From: Bordetella genomosp. 12
Lineage (GTDB): Bacteria; Pseudomonadota; Gammaproteobacteria; Burkholderiales; Burkholderiaceae_B
Direction: 5' to 3'
Assembly: GCF_002261355.1 (NCBI RefSeq)
Contig: NZ_NEVU01000003.1
Coordinates: forward strand, 1,178,001-1,242,000
DNA length: 64,000 nt
The position numbers and the translations under genes are program-made. Positions 41,803-49,079 of the stretch are shown piece by piece. The notes under the pieces are model-generated. The model did no database searches. It saw only the letters and a program-made list of their open reading frames with translations, and was not told where the DNA came from. The stretch's first letter is position 1. Each line of letters opens with the position of its first letter.

Positions 41803-43170
41803 ATGACAGGACTGACCCAGGCGCTGGGCGCCTATATCGCCAACCCTGGCTTTGGCGCGCACCCGGCGCGGGCCGAGGCCATTGCCCGGCAAGGCATGAC
41901 GGACACTATTGCCGTGGCCTTGGCCGCGCGAGACGAGGACGTCACCCGCGTGGCGCTCGCGCACGCGCGCAATATGGGCGGCGCGGGCGACGTCCCCCTC
42001 TGGTTCGACGCGGCCGCCCTGCCCCCGGCGATGGCCGCTTTCGTCAACGGCGTGGCCGGCCACGCGCTGGACTATGACGACGTGGCGCTGTCGGGCCATC
42101 CCAGCACCGTGCTCACCCCGGCCATCCTGGCGCAGGCGCATGTCCAGGGCGCATCGGGCCGGGACTGCCTGCGCGCCTATATCGTGGGCTACGAAGTGTG
42201 GGCCGAGCTGACCGCGCGCGAAGCCGACCCGTATCACATCAAAGGCTGGCATCCGACCGCCGTATTCGGCACGGTCGCCGCGACGGCGGCGCTGGCCTAT
42301 TTGCAGGGGTTCAACGCCGCAGACGCCGCGCGGGCGCTGGCCATCAGCGCCAGCCTGGCCAGCGGCCTGGTCGCCAACTTCGGCACCATGACCAAACCCC
42401 TGCATGCAGGGCGCGCGGCGGCGCTCGCCTTCGAGGCCATCAGCCTGACCCGGCTCGGGCTGACCGCCGCAGCCGATGCGCTGGAACATCATGCGGGCTT
42501 TCTGGCCGCGCTATCGCCGCAGGGCCGGGTCGATCGCGAGCGCCCCTACCAGCCGGGCGAACCCCGCATCCTGGCTACCGGCCTGTCGATCAAGAAATAC
42601 CCCGTCTGCTACTCGGGCCACCGCGTCATCGACGCGGTGATCGATCTCGCGCGCGACCACACGCTGGACCCGGACCAGGTCACACGCGTGGCCATCGGTA
42701 TCGGCCGCCCCCAGGCCTCCATGCTGCGCAATGCCGCGCCCATCACCGCGCTGGAAGCCAAGTTCAGCGCCCAGTTCGCGGTGGCCGCCGCGTTGTCGCG
42801 CGGCAAGGTCGGCCTGAGCGAACTCGATGACGGCGTTGTCAATGAACCCGGCGTGCGCGCCCTCTACGACATCGTGGATATCGATCTGATCGAGGAGGCC
42901 GACCCCGAGGACAGCGCGTTTTCCCGTTATGACACGGTGGCCATCACCTTGCGCGACGGTCGCGTGCTGCGTTCCGGAGAAATCCGCTACCCCCGCGGTC
43001 ACGCGCATCTGCCCTTGTCGGAAACCGAGTTGCGGGCCAAGTTCGACGATTGCGTGACCCGCTGGCGCCGTTCCCCTGCGCCCGAGGGTATGCCCGCCGG
43101 AGGCGCCTTGTACGACCGCCTCGCCAGCCTGGCGCAGGTCGATGATGTGCGCACCCTCTTTCGGAGTTGA
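41803..43170 (+). CDS. MmgE/PrpD family protein
   Basis: 455 residues of the MmgE/PrpD fold. Motifs HALDYDDV (about 83-90), KGWHPTAVFGTVAATAA, TKPLHAGRAAALA and KKYPVCYSGHR fit the family, which contains 2-methylcitrate dehydratase and cis-aconitate decarboxylase. The reaction here cannot be chosen between hydration, dehydration and decarboxylation. It sits between the acyl-CoA dehydrogenase and the acyl-CoA ligase of the same operon. Confidence 0.92.
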   Translation: MTGLTQALGAYIANPGFGAHPARAEAIARQGMTDTIAVALAARDEDVTRVALAHARNMGGAGDVPLWFDAAALPPAMAAFVNGVAGHALDYDDVALSGHPSTVLTPAILAQAHVQGASGRDCLRAYIVGYEVWAELTAREADPYHIKGWHPTAVFGTVAATAALAYLQGFNAADAARALAISASLASGLVANFGTMTKPLHAGRAAALAFEAISLTRLGLTAAADALEHHAGFLAALSPQGRVDRERPYQPGEPRILATGLSIKKYPVCYSGHRVIDAVIDLARDHTLDPDQVTRVAIGIGRPQASMLRNAAPITALEAKFSAQFAVAAALSRGKVGLSELDDGVVNEPGVRALYDIVDIDLIEEADPEDSAFSRYDTVAITLRDGRVLRSGEIRYPRGHAHLPLSETELRAKFDDCVTRWRRSPAPEGMPAGGALYDRLASLAQVDDVRTLFRS

Positions 43171-43172
43171 GC

Positions 43173-44666
43173 ATGACCGATACCATCCCCTGGTCGCAGG
43201 AACTGCACACCCTGGACCAGCGCTTCGGGCAAGCGGTCGCCGTCGATGACGGCCACACGCAACTGAGCTTCGCGGCCCTCAACCGCCGGGCGCATGCGCT
43301 GGCCTGCGCCTTGCAGGCCCAAGGCGTGGGCGCCGGGGACTATGTGGGCATTTATCTGCCCAACGGCTGCGCGGCGGTGTGGGCCGATTATGGCGTGACG
43401 ATCAGCGGCGCCTGCCTGGTGCACCTGAACGCCGCCTACACCCGTGAAGAGATCATGTGGGCTCAGCAGCTCACCCCTATGCGCCATATCATCACCGACC
43501 GCGCCCTGGCGCCGACCTTGGCCGATCTCGGCGCAGCCCTCGTGCTCTGCGAAGACATCGTGCCCCTGGATTCGCCGCCCGTGCTGCCCGCCGTCAATGC
43601 CACCGACCCCGGCCGCGTGATCTTCTCGTCCGGCACCACGGGCAAACCCAAAGCCCTGCTCTACGACCAGGGCCGCCGCTGGCTGGCCGCCGTGATGCTG
43701 CGCGCCGTGCTGCCTTTCACACCCGGGCCAGGTTCGCGGGTGCTGTTGATGACGCCTTACGTGCACGGCGCCTCCATGCAGGCACGCGCCTGGCTGGATC
43801 ACGGCGGCACCGCGGTGCTGCTCAATGGGGTGGAACGGGAGGCCGCCGGCCGCGAATTGCGCAGCGGCGCGCTGGACGCGATCTTCGCCCCGCCGACGGT
43901 GCTGGCCAAACTGGCCGCTTCATTCGAGGGTGAGCAGTTTTCCAGCGTACGGTGTGTCTTCACCGGCACGCAGACCCTCACGCCCGGCCTGTATGCCAAG
44001 GCCCGCGCCATGTTCGGCCCGACCGTACGCATCACCTACGGCAAGAGCGAGAACGTCAACCCCATCACCGTGCTGGATCCCCAAGCCACGCAAGCCTGCT
44101 TTGATGCCGCGCCGGCCGAGGGCGCCTGCCTGGGATGGCCCGCGCCCGGCGTGCAGTTGCGCATCAACGACCAGGGTGAAATCGAACTGCGCTCGCGGCA
44201 CATGTATATCGGCCACATCGACCAGGAGGGTTTCCACGCCCCGCCCGCCGATGGCTGGCATCGCACCGGCGATCTGGGCCGCATCGACGAACAAGGCCGG
44301 CTCTGGCTTCTGGGCCGGATGGCAGACGTCATCAAAAGCGGCGGCTACAAGATCTACCCCGACGAAATCGAGGCCGCGCTGGCCGGCATGCCGGACTGCG
44401 GCGATATCTGCGTGGTGGCGCTGCCCTCCGATTATTGGGGCGAGGTCATCATCGCCGTGGCCGAACACGCGGACCCGGCCTGGCAGGAGGCCGCGCAACG
44501 GCGCGTAGCGGAACTGGCCCGCTACAAGCACCCGCGCGCCCATATCGCGGTCGCCGCGCTGCCGCGCAATCCGCAAGGCAAGATCAGCCGCCGCGCGGTG
44601 CGCGACCTGGTGCTATCGACCCACACACTGATCGACGGCCCCTACCCGAGCGTCCAGGCGCGCTGA
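43173..44666 (+). CDS. AMP-dependent acyl-CoA synthetase/ligase
   Basis: 497-residue ANL-superfamily ligase. VIFSSGTTGKPKALLYDQ is the phosphate-binding loop, ITYGKSEN replaces the usual YGxTE, WHRTGDLGRIDEQGRLWLLGRMADVIKSGGYKIYPDEIE carries the hinge, and NPQGKISRR holds the catalytic C-terminal Lys. It would activate a carboxylic acid with ATP and CoA, parallel to the CoA transferase. ATG 43173 follows CGGAG; TTG 43167 is less likely. Its stop directly abuts the stop of the convergent Bug gene. Confidence 0.93.
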   Translation: MTDTIPWSQELHTLDQRFGQAVAVDDGHTQLSFAALNRRAHALACALQAQGVGAGDYVGIYLPNGCAAVWADYGVTISGACLVHLNAAYTREEIMWAQQLTPMRHIITDRALAPTLADLGAALVLCEDIVPLDSPPVLPAVNATDPGRVIFSSGTTGKPKALLYDQGRRWLAAVMLRAVLPFTPGPGSRVLLMTPYVHGASMQARAWLDHGGTAVLLNGVEREAAGRELRSGALDAIFAPPTVLAKLAASFEGEQFSSVRCVFTGTQTLTPGLYAKARAMFGPTVRITYGKSENVNPITVLDPQATQACFDAAPAEGACLGWPAPGVQLRINDQGEIELRSRHMYIGHIDQEGFHAPPADGWHRTGDLGRIDEQGRLWLLGRMADVIKSGGYKIYPDEIEAALAGMPDCGDICVVALPSDYWGEVIIAVAEHADPAWQEAAQRRVAELARYKHPRAHIAVAALPRNPQGKISRRAVRDLVLSTHTLIDGPYPSVQAR

Positions 44667-45629
44667 TCAATCCACCCGGGCATTGGACGTTTTGACGGCC
44701 TGCCCCCAGACCGATATTTCGCGCGCGATGAACTCGCGCGTCTGCTCGGGGCTGGCCGATACCGTCTCGGCGCCCAGACCCGCGAGCTTGGCCTGCAGAT
44801 CTGCGCGGCCCAGGGCCTTGCGCGTCGCCGCATTGAGCTTGTCGACGACCGGCCGGGGGGTGCCCGCCGGCGCCAGCAGCACGATCCAGGCCTGCGCCTC
44901 GTAGCCCGGCACCCCTGACGCGGACACCGGCGCGGCCTTGGGAAAGGCGCGCGCCGGCTCCTTGCCGCCGACGGCCAGCACCTTCAAGGTGCCGGCCTGC
45001 ACGTGCGGCATGATGGCCGGCCCGGCCTCGAACATCACGGCGACATCGCCACTGATCAGCCCGGTCAGCGCGGCGGCGGCTCCCCGATAGGGCACATGCG
45101 TGAGGTTCAGCCCGGCCTGGCTCTTGAACATTTCCATCGCCAGATGATTGGTCAGCCCGCTGCCGCCCGAACCATAATTCAACTGCCCGGGACGCTGCTT
45201 TACGTAGTCGACCAGCTCGCGCACATTGTTGGCGGGGAAGTCGGCGCGCACCACCAGAAACAGCGGCACCATGGCCACCAGCGCGACGGGTTCGTAGTCT
45301 TTCTCGACGTTGTAGGGCAGTTTGCTATAGAGCCCCGGATTGATCGCCACGGGGCCGCTTGCCGTCATCAGCAGCGTGTAGCCATCGGCCTCCGAGCGCT
45401 TGGCGGCCTCCATCCCGATGATGCCGCCGGCGCCTCCCCGGTTATCCACGAAGAAGGACTGGCCCAGGGCCTCGCTGAGTTCCTGCCCGACGGCGCGGGC
45501 AATCACATCCGTGGTCTGCCCGGCCGGATACGGCACGATGATCTTGACCCCCCGCTCGGGGTAGGCCGCCTGCGCCGCCGCGACCACGCCCGCGGCGCCC
45601 AGCAGAACACCCGCAATCCAATTGCGCAT
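44667..45629 (-). CDS. Bug/TctC-family periplasmic solute-binding protein, copy 2
   Basis: 320 residues, the same length as copy 1 and nearly the same in long stretches (VDNRGGAGGIIGME, AKRSEADGYTLLM, AINPGLY, NYGSGGSGLTNHLAMEMF, VPYRGAAAALTGLISGDVA), so a recent duplication. Signal peptide IAGVLLGAAGVVAAAQA. I start at ATG 45629, seven bases after GGAG; an ATG two codons earlier is too close to that site. Upstream lies the same paired operator as at the GntR gene. No TctA/TctB genes are present. Confidence 0.95.
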   Translation of the reverse strand: MRNWIAGVLLGAAGVVAAAQAAYPERGVKIIVPYPAGQTTDVIARAVGQELSEALGQSFFVDNRGGAGGIIGMEAAKRSEADGYTLLMTASGPVAINPGLYSKLPYNVEKDYEPVALVAMVPLFLVVRADFPANNVRELVDYVKQRPGQLNYGSGGSGLTNHLAMEMFKSQAGLNLTHVPYRGAAAALTGLISGDVAVMFEAGPAIMPHVQAGTLKVLAVGGKEPARAFPKAAPVSASGVPGYEAQAWIVLLAPAGTPRPVVDKLNAATRKALGRADLQAKLAGLGAETVSASPEQTREFIAREISVWGQAVKTSNARVD

Positions 45630-45668
45630 CCTCATTCTCCTTTGATGGCCCGGCGCAGCTCTTTGGCT

Positions 45669-45680
45669 ACATCCGTACAT
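45669..45680. promoter_or_regulatory. Degenerate copy of the GntR operator
   Basis: ACATCCGTACAT matches 9 of 12 positions of ATGTACGTACAT, with one half-site intact. It lies 40 bases before the Bug copy 2 start and its centre is 35 bases from the intact site at 45704-45715, the spacing seen at 37533-37581. Confidence 0.6.
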
Positions 45681-45703
45681 AGAACATCTTGCTGATATTC
45701 ATT

Positions 45704-45715
45704 ATGTACGTACAT
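45704..45715. promoter_or_regulatory. Intact copy of the GntR operator upstream of Bug copy 2
   Basis: ATGTACGTACAT, a perfect 12-bp palindrome flanked by T and T, 75 bases before the start of the second Bug gene. The core is identical to both sites in the GntR/CoA-transferase control region 8 kb away. Confidence 0.75.
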
Positions 45716-45762
45716 TGATCTCGGGCCAATCAAAATCGTCAGCGAGGTCCTCTACCGGCCTG

Positions 45763-47286
45763 TCACGCCTGCGCCGCCGAGAAGTATCCGGGCCACAAGC
45801 CCGCCGCCGAGGCCGCGTGCACCGGGACGACGTGTTCGGTGCCCAGGCCAAAACGCATCACCGCAGGGCGGGCGGGATCAAACCCGGACCAGCCTGGCGA
45901 TTGCTCGACGATGAAGTCGCGCCAATGCCCCATCATGGCCTGCGACGCGGCCAAGGCCTCGGCGGGCCGGCCTATTTTCTGGCTCACGTGCGCCTGGCCG
46001 GTATTGCCGAACACGAAAGGAACATCCGCCGCATGCGGTGAGCTGTCGGCGCTGCCAGCGACCGGAAACCCGAACTCGTAGGCCCAGGCCGGCATCCCGG
46101 CGCGCGCATGGCGCGCCAGCATATGCAGCATCGGCGCCCGGAAGACCAAGTCGGTATAGAGCGCTCGCCAGATGGCCGGCGCCGTGTCGTGTCCCTGGGC
46201 GTAGAGGTCGATGACCTCGCGCACGTCGGGCGCCTGGGCGAAAGCATAGTGGGCCGCGATCAGGGCGGCCGCACGCGGCTGCAGTTCGGCCAGCGTGGCC
46301 GGCGCCTGCATGGGAGACAGGCGCTGCCCCTGGCCGTCGGTCAGATCAAACCAGAAGTCCGCCTCGGTGGCCGTCCACCCCGCCAGCAGCGGCACCCGGG
46401 CGGCCGGGGCATCGTATGGCCACTGCCGTATCAATTGGCCGTCACGCACCGGCGCCGTAGCCGGCCGCTTGAAAGCCGCCGAAACCGCAAACGCCTGCTC
46501 CTGCTGTTGCAGCACGGCGCCATCGATCTGGCGCAGGCCCGCGACGTCCACGCCCAACGACGCGCACAGCGCTTCGGTATAGGCGCTGGCGGCCTCCATC
46601 TCCGCGAACATGGGAGGGCGAAACAAGGGCGGGCTCTGCGTGATGATGCCGCGATACAGCCCGGCCTCCAGCCCATGCTGGGCGATGAGGGCGACATTGG
46701 CTGCCCCCGACGACTGCCCAGCCAGCGTGACCCGGGCCGGATCGCCCCCGAAGGCCGCGATACTGTCGCGCACCCAGCGCAAGGCGGCGAGCTTGTCCTG
46801 CAGCCCCCAGTTGGCGCACAAGCCGGTGTCAGGATCGGCGAGCAAGGGATGCGCCAGCCCGCCCAGCGCGCCCAGCCGATAGTTGATCGTCACCACCACC
46901 ACGCCATGCGCGGCCAGCGCCGCGCCATCGATGGCGCTGGCCGCGCCACTGCCATTGCGGGTAGCGCCGCCATGCACCCACAACAGAACCGGGTGGCGGC
47001 CCGAGGTCGAGGGTGTCCATACATTGAGGAACAGGCAATCCTCCGACTGGGCGGCCGGCGGTTCGTTGAGCCAGCTCTGATTGCCCAGCGGCGTCTGCAA
47101 ACTCGCCGGCCCGGGCCGCAAGGCATCCCGCGCACCGCTCCAGGGCCGGCAAGGCCGCGGCGAGCGCAGGCGCAGCGCGCCTACTGGCGGCTCAGCGTAA
47201 GGAATACCAAGAAAGGCGCTCACGCCGCTTTGGCGCTGCCCGCGCAACAGGCCTTGCGGCGACGCCGCCATTACGAAATCCGTCAT
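45763..47286 (-). CDS. Type B carboxylesterase
   Basis: 507-residue alpha/beta hydrolase of the carboxylesterase/cholinesterase family. SEDCLFLNVWTP, the nucleophile elbow GQSSGAAN and the HAADVPFVFGN His region are present. The oxyanion segment reads WVHGGATRNGSG instead of the usual HGGGF. No signal peptide is evident with the start at 47286 (MTDFVMAASPQG); longer frames run into the control region. It diverges from the second ECF sigma gene, with Fur-like sites between, so a role on an imported ester such as a siderophore is possible but unproven. Confidence 0.88.
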   Translation of the reverse strand: MTDFVMAASPQGLLRGQRQSGVSAFLGIPYAEPPVGALRLRSPRPCRPWSGARDALRPGPASLQTPLGNQSWLNEPPAAQSEDCLFLNVWTPSTSGRHPVLLWVHGGATRNGSGAASAIDGAALAAHGVVVVTINYRLGALGGLAHPLLADPDTGLCANWGLQDKLAALRWVRDSIAAFGGDPARVTLAGQSSGAANVALIAQHGLEAGLYRGIITQSPPLFRPPMFAEMEAASAYTEALCASLGVDVAGLRQIDGAVLQQQEQAFAVSAAFKRPATAPVRDGQLIRQWPYDAPAARVPLLAGWTATEADFWFDLTDGQGQRLSPMQAPATLAELQPRAAALIAAHYAFAQAPDVREVIDLYAQGHDTAPAIWRALYTDLVFRAPMLHMLARHARAGMPAWAYEFGFPVAGSADSSPHAADVPFVFGNTGQAHVSQKIGRPAEALAASQAMMGHWRDFIVEQSPGWSGFDPARPAVMRFGLGTEHVVPVHAASAAGLWPGYFSAAQA

Positions 47287-47340
47287 CCATCCTCCACGAT
47301 ATGCCGCGCCCGCAAGCGGCCGCGCCCTCAAAACAATATT

Positions 47341-47359
47341 GAGAATTGATTGCATTATG
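47341..47359. promoter_or_regulatory. Possible Fur site, esterase side
   Basis: GAGAAT-N6-CATTAT arms match five and six of six bases of the outer Fur hexamers, with a poor centre. It lies 55 bases upstream of the esterase start. Confidence 0.4.
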
Positions 47360-47401
47360 AATGCAGACCCGCCGGTGGACGCCCCGCTTCGCAGCAACAT
47401 A

Positions 47402-47420
47402 AATAATGAGTATTATTCTC
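47402..47420. promoter_or_regulatory. Fur box upstream of the second ECF sigma gene
   Basis: AATAATGAGTATTATTCTC matches 14 of 19 positions of the classical Fur box GATAATGATAATCATTATC. It lies about 50 bases before the sigma start, as expected for iron repression of a FecI-type gene. Confidence 0.65.
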
Positions 47421-47468
47421 AACCTATCCGAAGGCGCCCGGCTGGCGTCTCGCATCCGGGGCGCCCGC

Positions 47469-47990
47469 ATGTCCACTACCGAATTCGCCGGTTCTCGGCC
47501 CAGGCTCGAGCACTTGTATGCCGAACACCATGGCTGGCTGCGCACCTGGTTGCGCCGCCGCCTGGGTAATGCGTTCGACGCGGCGGATCTCGCGCACGAC
47601 ACTTATCTGCAGTTGCTCAAGACCGGCCACCTGCCTGAACCGCAGGAATCGCGTCAGCATCTGGTGCAGATCGCCCGTTGCCTGGCCATCGACCTGCATC
47701 GCCGACGCAAGATCGAGGCCGCCTATCTGGATGCCCTCGCACAATCGCCCGCCACGCATGTCCCCTCCGAAGAGGCGCGCGCGCAGGTCATCCAGACCCT
47801 GATGGAAGTCGACAGGCTGCTGCACAGCCTGCCGGCCAAAGTCCGCATGGCGCTCTTGTGGTGCAAGCTCGACGGCCTGAGCTACGCCGAGATCGCCCAG
47901 CGGCTGGGCGTTTCCACGTCCTCCGTGAAAAAATACATCGCGACGGCGCTGCTGGCCTGCTATGAGGCAGACCCGGGTCAAGGCGCATGA
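47469..47990 (+). CDS. ECF sigma factor, FecI family
   Basis: 173-residue sigma factor: region 2 (about 15-80, FDAADLAHDTYLQLL and ARCLAIDLHRRRK) and region 4 (about 110-165, SLPAKVRMALLWCKLDGLSYAEIAQRLGVSTSSVKKYI). I choose the ATG at 47469; an in-frame ATG at 47406 lies within the Fur box and would add 21 unmatched residues. The FecR-type gene follows with an ATGA overlap. Confidence 0.94.
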   Translation: MSTTEFAGSRPRLEHLYAEHHGWLRTWLRRRLGNAFDAADLAHDTYLQLLKTGHLPEPQESRQHLVQIARCLAIDLHRRRKIEAAYLDALAQSPATHVPSEEARAQVIQTLMEVDRLLHSLPAKVRMALLWCKLDGLSYAEIAQRLGVSTSSVKKYIATALLACYEADPGQGA

Positions 47991-48964
47991 GCGACACCGC
48001 CCGCCCCCCCGCCTCGCCGCGGCCCATCGATCCTGGCGTTATGCGCCAGGCTGCGGAATGGATCGCCCAGCTCTGGTCGGACGACGCCAGCGAGCAGGAT
48101 CAACGGGCCTGTGAGCGCTGGCGTGCCCGCCACCCCGACCACGAGCAAGCCTGGCAACGCCTGATCGCCTTTGAAGCCAAGCTCGGCAGCGTCCCGCCAG
48201 ACGCGGCACGCCTGGCCCTGCATCAGCCGCTGGCCAACGGCCGCAGGCGCGCGCTGCGCGCCTTGAGTCTGGGCGCGCTGGTTCTGGGGACAGGCTACGT
48301 CGTGCACCGCAGCGACACCTGGCAACGGGCCACGGCCGACCACCGCACCGCGACCGGCGAGATCCAGGCCCTCACCCTGCCCGACGGCACGCAAATCGTG
48401 CTGGCGACGGATACTGCGCTGGACGTGCGCTACAGCGGCACCGAGCGGCTGCTCGTGCTGCGGGCCGGCGAAATCCTGGTCGCCACCGCGCCCGACAACC
48501 ACCAGCCGGCCCGGCCCTTCCGGGTCAGCACCCGCCACGGCACCGTGCAGGCGCTGGGCACGCGCTTCACCGTGCGCGAGGACGCCGACGCCGCGCGCGT
48601 GGCGGTCTTCGAAGGCGCCGTCGAAATCCGCGCCGGCGGGCCGGTCGTGCGCGTCGACGCCGGCCAGGGAACACGCTTTACGCAGTACGCCGTGGATGCG
48701 CCTGCCCCCGTCTCGGAGCAGGCTGCCGCCTGGGCGCAGGGCGTGCTGATCGCCGACAACATGCGGCTCGACGCCCTGCTCGCCGAGCTCGGCCGCTACC
48801 GCAAGGGGCTGCTGCGTTGCGATCCTGCCGTCGGCGGCTTGCGTGTCAGCGGGGTGTTCTCGTTGCGCGACACCGACCGGGCCCTGCACAACCTGACCCG
48901 CGCCCTGCCCGTGGACGTGATCTACCGCACCCGCTATTGGGTCAGCGTGCGCGCGGCGAGCTAG
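47987..48964 (+). CDS. FecR-family anti-sigma factor
   Basis: 325 residues: N-terminal sigma-binding part (about 15-65, MRQAAEWIAQLWSDDASEQDQRACERW), a hydrophobic segment (LRALSLGALVLGTGYVVH, about 88-105) and the periplasmic FecR domain (about 118-215, LTLPDGTQIVLATDTALDV). It relays the receptor signal to the sigma factor encoded just upstream, to which it is coupled by ATGA. The TonB receptor starts 115 bases downstream. Confidence 0.93.
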   Translation: MSDTARPPASPRPIDPGVMRQAAEWIAQLWSDDASEQDQRACERWRARHPDHEQAWQRLIAFEAKLGSVPPDAARLALHQPLANGRRRALRALSLGALVLGTGYVVHRSDTWQRATADHRTATGEIQALTLPDGTQIVLATDTALDVRYSGTERLLVLRAGEILVATAPDNHQPARPFRVSTRHGTVQALGTRFTVREDADAARVAVFEGAVEIRAGGPVVRVDAGQGTRFTQYAVDAPAPVSEQAAAWAQGVLIADNMRLDALLAELGRYRKGLLRCDPAVGGLRVSGVFSLRDTDRALHNLTRALPVDVIYRTRYWVSVRAAS

Positions 48965-49079
48965 CCCCGCGGCCGGCCGTTACAATTTTTTTGAGGCAAC
49001 CGTTGGCCCTTTGGCCGTGCTCGAACGGAATACAAGGTGACCCCATCCACCTTGGTTCCTGACCAGCAAGGCTTCACGC

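Noticed and set aside
34759-45629. TctA/TctB membrane genes to partner the Bug receptors
   Set aside because: Every gene in the locus is accounted for by other families; none has the long polytopic TctA pattern.
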